A DNA stretch of 64,000 bases from Streptomyces acidiscabies (GTDB lineage: Bacteria > Actinomycetota > Actinomycetes > Streptomycetales > Streptomycetaceae). Below are positions 17,466-25,691 of this stretch, piece by piece (the stretch's first letter is position 1; each line of letters begins with the position of its first letter). The stretch covers positions 5,104,001 to 5,168,000 of the forward strand of contig NZ_JAGJBY010000001.1 of the NCBI RefSeq assembly GCF_020010905.1. The letters are read 5' to 3'. A program made the position numbers and the translations under genes. The notes beneath the pieces were generated by a model. It did not search any database, was not told the DNA's origin, and saw only the letters and a program-made list of their open reading frames with translations.

Positions 17466-18035
17466 TCACAGGAAGGTGCTGATGTTCTTGGCGAGCAGGA
17501 CGTTCTGGTCGAGCAGGATCGTGCGGCGGGCGATCAGCAGTCCGCCGTCGCCGGTGCGGCGCAGGGTGTCCGTACGGCCGCCCGCGTACAGGTCGACCTC
17601 GCGTTCGAGCCGGTTGCGGTAGCAGAGGAAGTCCGAGGTCGCCGTGTAGGTGCCGGGCTCCTCGCCGGGTTCGACGAGGACGTTGGTGACGAGATGCCGG
17701 GTACGGGACGGCGGATCCTCGGCCCACGCCATGCCGGAGTCGAACCGACGGATACGCCAGGCCAGGCTGGCCTTGGTCTCGTCGAAGACGGCGACCTCAC
17801 CGGGCGCCCCGTCGGCCATGCTCTGCTGACGCCGCAGCCGGTTGGTACGGACCGGCGCCCAGTAGTGCAGATCCTCGGCGAACAGCTCCAGCCAGTCGGC
17901 GTAGCGGTGCTGGTCGAGAAGACGGGCCTCGACGGCGTACAGCCGCTGGACCTCGACGTGGAGGCGAACCTCGGCGTCGGAGACGTGTGCCGGGGCAGCC
18001 GGGGTCTCCGGGGCTTCCGGGGGGTGAATGCTCAT
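17466..18035 (-). CDS. Aromatic-ring-hydroxylating dioxygenase, small (beta) subunit
   Basis: 189 residues, family of the beta subunits of naphthalene/biphenyl/3-phenylpropionate dioxygenases (NTF2-like fold). Typical blocks: E-A-R-L-L-D-x-x-R-Y-x-D-W-L-E-L-F-x-x-D-L-H-Y-W at 36-60, H-L-V-T-N-V near 117 and the C-terminal L-L-A-K-N-I-S-T-F. It gives structural support to the alpha subunit. Unusually, it is not next to the alpha gene but lies after ferredoxin and reductase and a 217-bp gap with no gene. Confidence 0.9.
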   Translation of the reverse strand: MSIHPPEAPETPAAPAHVSDAEVRLHVEVQRLYAVEARLLDQHRYADWLELFAEDLHYWAPVRTNRLRRQQSMADGAPGEVAVFDETKASLAWRIRRFDSGMAWAEDPPSRTRHLVTNVLVEPGEEPGTYTATSDFLCYRNRLEREVDLYAGGRTDTLRRTGDGGLLIARRTILLDQNVLLAKNISTFL

Positions 18036-18252
18036 CGGGGGGTCCTCCTGCGAGCCGCGTGGGGGTCATTCCAGCGCGGCGAAGATGGTTCGGGGAGCGC
18101 GTGTGCCGAGGGGTGGCACGGGGGTGGGGCGAGCGGGCGAAGGTATGAGCCCGGAGCGGGAGTGCGCGGGGCGAGGTCCCGGGCGTGGACGCCGCCGGAC
18201 GGGGGACGGCGGACGCCGTGGCCGGGAAGCCGCCGTGTTCCGGCGCGTTGCC

Positions 18253-19422
18253 TCACCCCCTCAGCAACGTCCTCAAGTCGCACCCCTCGTCAGCCAGTTG
18301 ACCGGCGTCGACCTCGATCCCCCGGTCCACGATCCGCCGCGCCGCCTTGATGTCCCGGCCCCTGTCGATCGCCGCCGCCGCGACCAAGCGCCCGGCGTGC
18401 ACGCCGAACGCCGTGAAGGTGCCGGAGGCGGGCGTGCCGCGCAGGACGATTCGGGAGGCGTTCGTCATCGTGCCTACCGCTTCTAGGCGGGAACCGTGGC
18501 GGTCGGACCAGAACCAGGGGGCGCCCGCAGTGGGCACGGGGCCGCCCAGGATGCCGTGCGCTGCGGCCTCGCCGTCCCGCTGGGCGGCCTCCCAGTGTTC
18601 GTGCCGGATCGTGTGGCCGTTCTGCCGGGCCACGTCGCCGACGGCGTACACGTGAGGGTGCGAGGTGACCTGGCCGGCGTTCACCACGATGCCGTTGTCC
18701 ACCAACAGGCCCGCATCGGAGGCGAGTTGAGTGGCTGGGCGGATGCCGATGCCGGCCACGACGGTGTCGGCGGCGATCCGGCGGCCGTCCGTTGTCACCA
18801 CGGCCGAGTCCGAGACATGGTCCACCCCCGCCGTGACGACCGCGATGCCCTCGACGCTGTGCCGCGCGTGCAGAGCGCCCGCGACGGCGTCCCCGACCAC
18901 GGCCGCGAGCGGCACCGGCACCGGATCGACGATCGTCACCTCGCAGCCCAACGCCCGTGCCGCAGCCGCCGTTTCCGCCCCGATCAGCCCCGCTCCGATC
19001 ACCACCACCCTGGCCCCCGGCAGCAGCCGCGAGCGCAGACGCTCCGCGTCCTCCCAGTCGCGCAGCACCCGCGCGCCGGGCAGCGTGCGCGGCGTACCGC
19101 CGGTCGCGAGAACGACCCGGTCGGCGAACTCCCGCGTCCCGTCGGCGAGTTCGAGTGCCCCCTCGCCGGGACGCACCGCCCGGACCGGCGTCGCCTCGCG
19201 CAGGTCGACGCGCTGAGCCTCGTACCAGGACGCCGGTCGCAGCAGCACGTCCGTACGGCCGGCCTTGCCGAGGAGGACGTCCTTGCTCAGCGGGGGACGG
19301 TCGTACGGGAGCCCCGACTCGGCGGAGTACAGGGTGAGTCGGCCGTCGTACCCCTCCGCCCGCAGCGCCGCGCAGGTGGAGACGGCCGCGAGGCCAGCGC
19401 CGACCACGGCGATCCGTTTCAT
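18253..19422 (-). CDS. Ferredoxin reductase component of the ring dioxygenase
   Basis: 389-residue FAD/NAD(P)-dependent reductase passing electrons from NADH to the Rieske ferredoxin. N-terminal FAD fingerprint V-V-G-A-G-L-A-A-V-S, P-Y-D-R-P-P-L-S-K at about 40, second Rossmann motif V-V-V-I-G-A-G-L-I-G-A-E near 150, and the FAD-binding V-Y-A-V-G-D-V-A near 270, as in HcaD/BphA4. The ATG (19422) overlaps the ferredoxin stop (ATGA). An upstream in-frame start at 19554 lies inside the ferredoxin gene and is rejected. Confidence 0.93.
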   Translation of the reverse strand: MKRIAVVGAGLAAVSTCAALRAEGYDGRLTLYSAESGLPYDRPPLSKDVLLGKAGRTDVLLRPASWYEAQRVDLREATPVRAVRPGEGALELADGTREFADRVVLATGGTPRTLPGARVLRDWEDAERLRSRLLPGARVVVIGAGLIGAETAAAARALGCEVTIVDPVPVPLAAVVGDAVAGALHARHSVEGIAVVTAGVDHVSDSAVVTTDGRRIAADTVVAGIGIRPATQLASDAGLLVDNGIVVNAGQVTSHPHVYAVGDVARQNGHTIRHEHWEAAQRDGEAAAHGILGGPVPTAGAPWFWSDRHGSRLEAVGTMTNASRIVLRGTPASGTFTAFGVHAGRLVAAAAIDRGRDIKAARRIVDRGIEVDAGQLADEGCDLRTLLRG

Positions 19423-19760
19423 GCGTCGACCCCGGCATGCAGCCAGATGCCGCCGTCCCGCACCTCGACGCGGTGCGTGCGCTGCGCGAGCGTCGCCGGC
19501 ATGCACTGCGGCTCGCCCGAGCGCAGGCAGAAGCGGGCGCTGTGCAGCGGGCACTCCACCTCGCCGTTCTCGATCCAGCCCTCGGAGAGCGACGCCTGAC
19601 CGTGTGTGCAGGTGTCGTCGAGGGCGTAGTACGTGCCGTCGTCGTGGAAGACGGCGATCGCGTCGCCGTGGCCGGTCTCCTCGGCGGGCACCCGCAGCGC
19701 CTCGCCGTCCTCGATGCCGCCTGCCTCGGCGACGCGGATATCGGTGCTCGTCGTGCTCAT
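19419..19760 (-). CDS. Rieske-type ferredoxin component
   Basis: 113-residue [2Fe-2S] Rieske ferredoxin carrying electrons to the oxygenase. Cluster ligands: C-T-H-G-Q and, 17 residues on, C-P-L-H-S. ATG at 19760 overlaps the stop of the alpha subunit (ATGA), and its own stop overlaps the reductase start, so alpha, ferredoxin and reductase are translationally coupled. Confidence 0.94.
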   Translation of the reverse strand: MSTTSTDIRVAEAGGIEDGEALRVPAEETGHGDAIAVFHDDGTYYALDDTCTHGQASLSEGWIENGEVECPLHSARFCLRSGEPQCMPATLAQRTHRVEVRDGGIWLHAGVDA

Positions 19761-21070
19761 CGCGTGTCCTTCTGCTCGTGCCACGCGGGCGTGTTCATCA
19801 GGTCGCGCCAGCGGGCGTAGAAGCCGCGCGCGGCGCCGTCGCTGTAGAGGCGGCCCGTCGTACCGGGGTGGATACCGTCCTGCGACTCAAGTCCCAGGCC
19901 CATCTGGTAGTTGAGGGTCAGGGCGCCGGAGACGAAGCCGTGCGCGGTCGCCTGGACCTCGCTCCAGTTCTCGCCGTCGTCCTGCTCGAAGATCCCGGTG
20001 GGCCCGAACGTCCGCAGGTTGTACAGGCGTTGGGCGTCCTTCACCTCGTCCGGCATCGACCTGTCGACGACCGTCCAGGCCCAGACCTCCATCTTGTCCG
20101 GGCCCTTGGGGTGCCAGACGCGGATGGAGCCGTTGACGGGGAGGTAGGAGAAGTTCGGGAAGACCGTCGCGTGACCGGTCGTCATCGGCCCCTCGACGCG
20201 GGTGTCACCGAGGCGGGCGCGCAGCGCGTCGTAGTCGTACCAGTCGTGCACGACCCGGTCGTCGAACCGGCTCTTCGGATGCGTGGGGAAACCCGCGCCG
20301 TGCCCGAGCGGGTCGGAGAACTGGCGGCCCGGCGTCTGCACGATCTCCGTCTTCGGGCCCTTGCCGGTGGGCGACATGACCATCAGCGCGGACGCGTGCG
20401 AGATGTTGACGTGGTACCAGTCGGACGCGAACTGCTCGGCGGCGAGCTTCCAGTTGCCCTCAAGCACCCACTTGTGGACCCCGCCGACGACCTCCGTGCC
20501 CTCCGGATCGCGGTCCAGCATCGCGTCCAGGTACCAGGTCATCCCGCCCAACGCCTCGGCCAGCGGCGGCGCTTCGGGGTTCCACGTCCCGAACACCAGC
20601 CCCTTGTACGTCTCGACCTGCGCGACCTCCACCAACCCCCACTGCTCGCGGTCGAAGTGGGCCGGGTAGTCCTCCTCGTTGGGGACGTTGACCAGCTTGC
20701 CGGACATGTCGTACGACCAGCCGTGGTAGCTGCACGTGAACGCCTTCGTGGCGCCCGCGTCCGCCCGGCACACCCGCATCCCGCGGTGCCGGCACGCGTT
20801 GAGGAACGCCCGCAGCTTCCGGTCCCGGCCCAGCGCGACGATCACCGGGTCCTCGCCCATGTACGTCGTGAAGAAGTCGCCCGGCTTCACGAACTGGCTC
20901 TCGTGCGCGAGGAACAGCCAGCTCGGCGCGAAGACGCGGCGCAGCTCCTGCCGGTGCACGGCGGGGTCGGCGAAGATCCGGCGGTCGACGAGTCCGCGGT
21001 CGAGATCGAAGTACCCGCTGACGTCGAGGGCCGCTTCCCCCGGCCGCCGGGCGGTGTCGTATTGCTGCAT
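19757..21070 (-). CDS. Aromatic-ring-hydroxylating dioxygenase, catalytic alpha subunit
   Basis: 437-residue Rieske non-heme iron oxygenase. Rieske ligands are Cys93-x-His95 and Cys113-x2-His116. The mononuclear iron site is visible as D-W-Y-H-V-N-I-S-H with Asp217, His220 and His225. It inserts O2 into an aromatic ring to give a cis-dihydrodiol. The full route in this window resembles 3-phenylpropionate/cinnamate (hca-mhp) or biphenyl catabolism; the exact substrate cannot be read. First gene of a leftward operon whose promoter region (21071-21334) is shared with the IclR gene and contains palindromes. Confidence 0.93.
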   Translation of the reverse strand: MQQYDTARRPGEAALDVSGYFDLDRGLVDRRIFADPAVHRQELRRVFAPSWLFLAHESQFVKPGDFFTTYMGEDPVIVALGRDRKLRAFLNACRHRGMRVCRADAGATKAFTCSYHGWSYDMSGKLVNVPNEEDYPAHFDREQWGLVEVAQVETYKGLVFGTWNPEAPPLAEALGGMTWYLDAMLDRDPEGTEVVGGVHKWVLEGNWKLAAEQFASDWYHVNISHASALMVMSPTGKGPKTEIVQTPGRQFSDPLGHGAGFPTHPKSRFDDRVVHDWYDYDALRARLGDTRVEGPMTTGHATVFPNFSYLPVNGSIRVWHPKGPDKMEVWAWTVVDRSMPDEVKDAQRLYNLRTFGPTGIFEQDDGENWSEVQATAHGFVSGALTLNYQMGLGLESQDGIHPGTTGRLYSDGAARGFYARWRDLMNTPAWHEQKDTR

Positions 21071-21172
21071 GACCCCAGCAGACGCCACGGGGCTCCGGGC
21101 GGCCCAGCGGCCGTTCCGTGGTGCGGCACACGGCTTCGGGAGCACCGTGGCGAACCGTTTCGGCGGCCCACC

Positions 21173-21189
21173 TTTTCACTCAGTGAAAA
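21173..21189. promoter_or_regulatory. Perfect 17-bp palindrome, likely IclR-type operator
   Basis: TTTTCACTCAGTGAAAA: two perfect 8-bp arms around one central base, AT-rich against the high-GC background. It sits 103 bp before the dioxygenase start and 146 bp before the IclR start in their shared divergent promoter region. Binding of the adjacent IclR protein is inferred from position and size. Confidence 0.6.
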
Positions 21190-21280
21190 AGGCCCCTGCC
21201 TGCGGCAACTACCGTGTGAGGGGCGCGGATTGCGGCCATCCGCACAAGACGTTTACAACCGCCACGTGTGTCTCATAGGT

Positions 21281-21294
21281 TGGACGGGCGTCCA
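21281..21294. promoter_or_regulatory. Second palindrome upstream of the IclR gene
   Basis: TGGACGGGCGTCCA, perfect 6-bp arms with a GG centre, 41 bp before the IclR start codon. It could be an autoregulatory site or a short hairpin in the leader. Confidence 0.4.
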
Positions 21295-21334
21295 CTTCAA
21301 TGGTCGTCAGGTGCTTCTTCCCCTGGAGTCCCCC

Positions 21335-22123
21335 ATGCCTGTGCCGTCCTTTGCCGTCCATCCTGAGCCCGCGCCCGACCAGCAGACCGCGGTCGACAAG
21401 GCGCTGGTGCTCCTGAAGTCCCTCGCCGAGGAGGACGGGGACATCGGGGTGAGCGAACTGGCCCGCCGGGCCCGCCTCACCAAGTCCACGGCCTTCCGGC
21501 TGCTCGGCATCCTCCAGCGCAACGAACTCGTGGAGCGGGTCGGCAGCAACTACCGCCTCGGCACCCAGCTCTACGACATGGGCAACCGCGTCTACGGCCC
21601 CACCCCCCAGCTCCTCCAGGAACGGCTCCTGCCCTACCTCGCCGACCTGTACGAGCTGACCCACGAAACGGTTCACCTGGCGGTCCTGCGCGGCACCGAG
21701 ATCGTGTACGTCAACAAGATCCACGGCCACCGCGTCACCCGCTCACCCTCCCGCATCGGCGCCCGCCTGCCCGCGTACTGCACCGGCGTCGGCAAGGCCC
21801 TCCTCGCCTTCGACCACGACGCCGCCGAGGCAGCCGTCGCGGCCGGACTGCCCGCGCACACCGAGTACACCCTCACCGACCCCGACCTGCTGCGCGCCGA
21901 CCTCGGCCGCATCCGGCGCGACGGCATCGCCTACGACCGCCAGGAGGTCGCGCTGGGCCTGACCTGCGTAGCCGTCCCCATCATGGGACCCGGCGGTCGA
22001 CCGGTCGCCGCGCTCTCCGTAGCCGGCGCCGACCACCGCTTCGACCCCGCCCGCTACGCCCCCGCGTTGCGAAGGGTGGCGTACGCGGCGGCCCGCGTCC
22101 TCGGCGCACGGCCCGCCGCCTGA
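21335..22123 (+). CDS. IclR-family transcriptional regulator of the aromatic-degradation genes
   Basis: 262 residues: N-terminal winged HTH (I-G-V-S-E-L-A-R-R-A-R-L-T-K-S-T-A-F-R-L-L, about 35-60) and a C-terminal effector domain with the IclR blocks Y-C-T-G-V-G-K-A-L-L-A and I-R-R-D-G-I-A-Y-D. ATG 21335 has GGAG at a 7-base distance. It is divergent from the dioxygenase operon and convergent with the DUF4157 gene (12-bp gap). Family members of this type sense aromatic acids; here it most likely controls both arms of the pathway. Confidence 0.92.
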   Translation: MPVPSFAVHPEPAPDQQTAVDKALVLLKSLAEEDGDIGVSELARRARLTKSTAFRLLGILQRNELVERVGSNYRLGTQLYDMGNRVYGPTPQLLQERLLPYLADLYELTHETVHLAVLRGTEIVYVNKIHGHRVTRSPSRIGARLPAYCTGVGKALLAFDHDAAEAAVAAGLPAHTEYTLTDPDLLRADLGRIRRDGIAYDRQEVALGLTCVAVPIMGPGGRPVAALSVAGADHRFDPARYAPALRRVAYAAARVLGARPAA

Positions 22124-22135
22124 CCGGGGGAGCCG

Positions 22136-23917
22136 TCAGCGCTTGCTGGCGCCCGAGCCGCCGAGTTCCTGGTCCAGCTCGAAGCCCTCCTGCGCCCAGC
22201 CCGCGATCTTGCGGAGTTCGGCCTTGAGCTCGTCCCAGGTCTTGAAGTAGTTGCCGATCGCGCGGATCTCCATCGGGATCACCTTCGTGCCCTCGACGTC
22301 GTGCGGGGCGATCTCGTTCATCCCGCCGAACACCTGCTGCTGGGACACCTGCGGCTTGCCCGTCAGCGCCGACTTCGCGTAGGTCTCCAGGCTGACCTCG
22401 GCGAGCCCGTTCAGCTGCCGGGTGCTCTCGTCGTAGAAGGACAGGGCCTCCCCCTCCACCTCCGTCTTCTCCTGGAAGTCGGCGAGCCGGCCGACGATGG
22501 CCTCGTTGTTGGCGCGCAGATAGGTCTGCACGTCCTTGGGGAGCAGCCGGTAGGTGTCGGTGAGGTTCGAACGGGACAGGAAGATCGTCAGGTTCTTGAT
22601 CTGGCCCTGGTCCTGCGGCTGCGCGACGTAGTCGGCCATCGCGGCGACCTGGGTGAAGTAGAGCTGGAGGAAACCGTTCAGGGAGTCCGTCTCGGACTCG
22701 CCCCGGCTGCGCTTCTTCCCCGCCGCCGAACTGTCGAACTTCTCCAGTTCGGCCGCCGCGAACGGCTTGGCCTGGTTCAGCCGGAACAGCGCACGCGGCA
22801 GGGGCGCGTCCGCGACGGCCGGAGCCTCTTCCCGGTAGTGGTCGAACACCAGCGGGATCCCGGCCAGCGGCACACCGATCGTGTACTGGACGTAGAGCCC
22901 GTCGCCCCGGCCCTGCTGTCCGGCCGTCTCCACGTACCCCTGGCTGCTGAGCGTCACGCCCTCTGCGTCCGGCAGGAGTTCCAGGCCCACGGCGGCGTCC
23001 GCCAGCGGCGTCCCGTCGACCGCGCTGTAGAAGGCGTCGCGGACGCGCTTCATCTCGTCGACGATCCGGTCGAGTTCGTCCGGACCGGCGTCCTTCTTCG
23101 TCCCCACCACCTGGACGGCGCCCGAGACGAACTCGATGTTGGAGTACGAGCCGGACCGGTCGGCCAGCGACCTGCTGTCGGAGACGACCGTGAAGGCACC
23201 CTCCGAGCCGGTCGCGAGATTCGTGTCACCGGGCAGCTTCTCGCCGCCGCTGCCCCTGACCCGCTTGTCGACCTCGGTCTCGAACCCCTCCATACGCTGC
23301 ACGGACGCCCCGTGACTGTGCCCGTGATGAGCGGGCGCGGTCTGCGCCGACGCCGCTTCACCCGCCGGACGGGACATCACCCGCCGGGCCGTCGACTCGG
23401 CCTCCCGCTCGAACCGGTCCGACGGGTCGGAGACCGACAGCCCCGACCCGTTGTCCGTACCGGAGACCGGCCCCTGCCGCTGCTGCACGACGTGCGTCAG
23501 CTCGTGCGCCAGCGTGTGGGAGTCCCCGCCGCCCTTGCCGATGACGACATGGTTCCCCGACGTCCAGGCGCGCGCGCCGAGTTCCGCCGCCGAGCGCTGA
23601 GCCGCCGCGCCGGTGTGCAGCCGTACGTCCGAGAAGTCGTGGCCGAGGCGGGACTCCATGTCGGCCCGCACCGGCTCGTCGAGGGGCTTGCCGGACGAGC
23701 GCAGCACGTTGTGCGCCGACGACCGCTGGACCGGAGCCTCCTCGCCCTCACCGGAGACCATCCGGCTCACCGCCGCGTTGCCGATGCTGCGCTGCAACGC
23801 ACCGAGCACGCTCGCCGTGAGCAGCCGCACCCGGGGGTCCGCCGCCTCGACGTCCGGTCCCTGCGCTCGGCGCGGCGGCTTGGCGGCCTTGCGGTCCGGA
23901 CTCTCGTGGGCGTGCAT
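22136..23917 (-). CDS. eCIS-core (DUF4157) protein with HExxH motif, stand-alone
   Basis: 593 residues. A basic N-terminus is followed by a segment V-L-G-A-L-Q-R-S-I-G-N-A-A-V and a DUF4157 domain (about 85-150): L-G-H-D-F-S-D-V-R-L-H-T-G-A-A-A, then A-H-E-L-T-H-V-V-Q-Q with metal-ligand-like His138, Glu139 and His142. After a disordered, His-rich linker comes a long unassigned alpha/beta-helical region (about 230-593) that may be the effector or toxin part. DUF4157 proteins are often cargo of contractile injection systems, but no sheath, tube or baseplate gene is in the window. ATG 23917 has GGAG six bases upstream. Confidence 0.82.
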   Translation of the reverse strand: MHAHESPDRKAAKPPRRAQGPDVEAADPRVRLLTASVLGALQRSIGNAAVSRMVSGEGEEAPVQRSSAHNVLRSSGKPLDEPVRADMESRLGHDFSDVRLHTGAAAQRSAAELGARAWTSGNHVVIGKGGGDSHTLAHELTHVVQQRQGPVSGTDNGSGLSVSDPSDRFEREAESTARRVMSRPAGEAASAQTAPAHHGHSHGASVQRMEGFETEVDKRVRGSGGEKLPGDTNLATGSEGAFTVVSDSRSLADRSGSYSNIEFVSGAVQVVGTKKDAGPDELDRIVDEMKRVRDAFYSAVDGTPLADAAVGLELLPDAEGVTLSSQGYVETAGQQGRGDGLYVQYTIGVPLAGIPLVFDHYREEAPAVADAPLPRALFRLNQAKPFAAAELEKFDSSAAGKKRSRGESETDSLNGFLQLYFTQVAAMADYVAQPQDQGQIKNLTIFLSRSNLTDTYRLLPKDVQTYLRANNEAIVGRLADFQEKTEVEGEALSFYDESTRQLNGLAEVSLETYAKSALTGKPQVSQQQVFGGMNEIAPHDVEGTKVIPMEIRAIGNYFKTWDELKAELRKIAGWAQEGFELDQELGGSGASKR

Positions 23918-24021
23918 GGCTGTCTCCGTCCAACGTTCAGACAAGGGCCTCTCTTTCGTACCGGCCGCCATCACCCCAGGTCCAGGCCCAGGAGGGCAGA
24001 CATGGGGCAAGATCCCTTCCT

Positions 24022-24582
24022 TCAGCGCCGCGAACCGCCGTACGGCACGCTCACCACGACGTGGACGACGCTCTCGCCGTCCAGCGACTCGTACACGTGC
24101 GGCCGGTCGCCGGGATAGCGGACGGAGTCGCCCGCCGACAGTTCCACCGGGTTCTCGGCCGGACCCACCCGCACCCGCCCGCTCACCACGTACAGATGCT
24201 CCAGCGTCCCCACCGGGTGCGCCTCGGACGCCCCGCCCGCGCGCCGGCCGACCCGCAGCAGGTAGTTCTCGACGACCCCCGAGCCGTACACCAGGCCGAG
24301 CGCCCGCGACTCGAAGCCGGCGCCGCACTCCCACTCCACCTCGTCGCCCCGCTGCACGGTGACCGACGGACGCCGCTCCGCCACCAGCCGGGTCACCGGC
24401 ACCCGCAGCGCCTCCGCGATCGCGAACAGCGTGTCCACCGTCGGGTTGCCCGACCCCTGCTCCAGCCGCGACAGCGTCTGCTTCGCCAGCCCGGCCCGCC
24501 GCGCCAGCTCGGCCAGGGAGAGGCCGCGCCGCTCCCTGAGCAGCCGGATGTTGTGGGCCACCATGGCGTTCTCTGAGGACAC
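24022..24582 (-). CDS. XRE-family regulator with C-terminal cupin
   Basis: 186 residues: HTH_3/XRE domain at the start (L-S-L-A-E-L-A-R-R-A-G-L-A-K-Q-T-L-S-R-L-E-split across residues 16-40) followed by a cupin (about 110-180; P-V-G-T-L-E-H-L-Y-V-V-S-G-R, then S-A-G-D-S-V-R-Y-P). This two-domain class regulates neighbouring metabolic genes. It is divergent from the quinone oxidoreductase gene at 24694. GTG 24582 is used; ATG 24564 would lose six residues, and neither has a strong ribosome site. Confidence 0.86.
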   Translation of the reverse strand: MSSENAMVAHNIRLLRERRGLSLAELARRAGLAKQTLSRLEQGSGNPTVDTLFAIAEALRVPVTRLVAERRPSVTVQRGDEVEWECGAGFESRALGLVYGSGVVENYLLRVGRRAGGASEAHPVGTLEHLYVVSGRVRVGPAENPVELSAGDSVRYPGDRPHVYESLDGESVVHVVVSVPYGGSRR

Positions 24583-24693
24583 GCGACCACTGTAGACACG
24601 CCTCGCCACCAGGCAGACGGCTGGAGCGACTCGTGTGCTGCCCAGCGGAACACCGACTGGGGCCGACCGCCCGGTACGGTCCACGGTGAGTAC

Positions 24694-25662
24694 GTGCTAG
24701 CTGCAACCGCCATCTCCCAGAGCGCCACCGACCCCCTGTCGGGCCTGGTCCTGCGCGACGCCCCCGTGCCCGAACCCGCGCCCGGCTGGTCCCGGGTCCG
24801 CGTCGTGGCCTCCTCGCTCAACATGCACGACCTGTGGACCCTGCGCGGCGTGGGCCACCCGCCGGAGCGGCTCCCGATCGTCCTCGGCTGCGACGCGGCC
24901 GGGTACGACGAGGACGGCAACGAGGTCATCGTCCACCCGGTGCTCGGCGACCCGGACGCGGGGCGCGGCGACGAGACCCTCGACCCGGACCGGGCCCTGC
25001 TGTCCGAGCGGCACGACGGGGCCTTCGCCGAGTACCTGACCGTCCCGACCCGCAACCTCGTGCCGAAACCGGCCTGGCTCTCCTTCGACGAGGCCGCCTG
25101 CCTGCCCGTCGCCTGGACCACCGCCTACCGCATGCTGTTCACGCAGGCCCGCATCACCGCGGGGGACCGGGTCCTCGTGCAGGGCGCGGGCGGCGGGGTC
25201 GCCTCCGCCGCGATCCGGCTCGCCGTCGCCGCCGGGGCCGTCGTGTACGCCACGAGCCGCAGCGAGGCCAAACGCGCCGAGGCCCTCGCCTGGGGCGCCC
25301 GCGCGGCGCTCGGCACCGGCGAACGGCTCCCGGAACGGGTCGACGTCGTCATCGAGACCGTCGGCGAGGCCACCTGGTCGCACTCCCTCAAGGCGCTGCG
25401 GCCCGGCGGGACGGTCGTCATCGCGGGCGCCACGAGCGGGACGAATCCCCCCGCCGACCTCGGCCGGATCTTCTACCTCCAGCAGCGCATCCTCGGCTCC
25501 ACCGGCGCCACGCGCTCCGAACTCGTCGCGATGCTGCGGATGATGGAGGCGACGGGGACCCGGCCGGTCATCGACCGCGCGCTGCCGCTCTCGGACATCC
25601 ACAAGGGCTTCCAGCTCATGATCGACGGCGAACTCACCGGCAAGCTCGTCGTCCACCCCTGA
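24694..25662 (+). CDS. Zinc-independent quinone oxidoreductase-like MDR dehydrogenase
   Basis: 322 residues of the medium-chain dehydrogenase/reductase family: GroES-like N-terminus, A-C-L-P-V-A-W-T-T-A-Y at about 130-142, nucleotide-binding V-Q-G-A-G-G-G-V-A-S-A-A, and no structural zinc cysteine cluster. It reduces or oxidises a carbonyl/alcohol with NAD(P)H. It opens the rightward operon that continues with the extradiol dioxygenase 29 bp on, so a role in supplying or detoxifying a pathway intermediate is plausible. GTG start. Confidence 0.85.
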   Translation: MLAATAISQSATDPLSGLVLRDAPVPEPAPGWSRVRVVASSLNMHDLWTLRGVGHPPERLPIVLGCDAAGYDEDGNEVIVHPVLGDPDAGRGDETLDPDRALLSERHDGAFAEYLTVPTRNLVPKPAWLSFDEAACLPVAWTTAYRMLFTQARITAGDRVLVQGAGGGVASAAIRLAVAAGAVVYATSRSEAKRAEALAWGARAALGTGERLPERVDVVIETVGEATWSHSLKALRPGGTVVIAGATSGTNPPADLGRIFYLQQRILGSTGATRSELVAMLRMMEATGTRPVIDRALPLSDIHKGFQLMIDGELTGKLVVHP

Positions 25663-25691
25663 GGCATCCCCCGTCAAGAGGAACCACTGTC

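Noticed and set aside
18032..18283. Small leftward gene in the gap between beta subunit and reductase
   Set aside because: Arg/Pro-rich translation without family resemblance and overlapping the reductase end; the gap looks non-coding.
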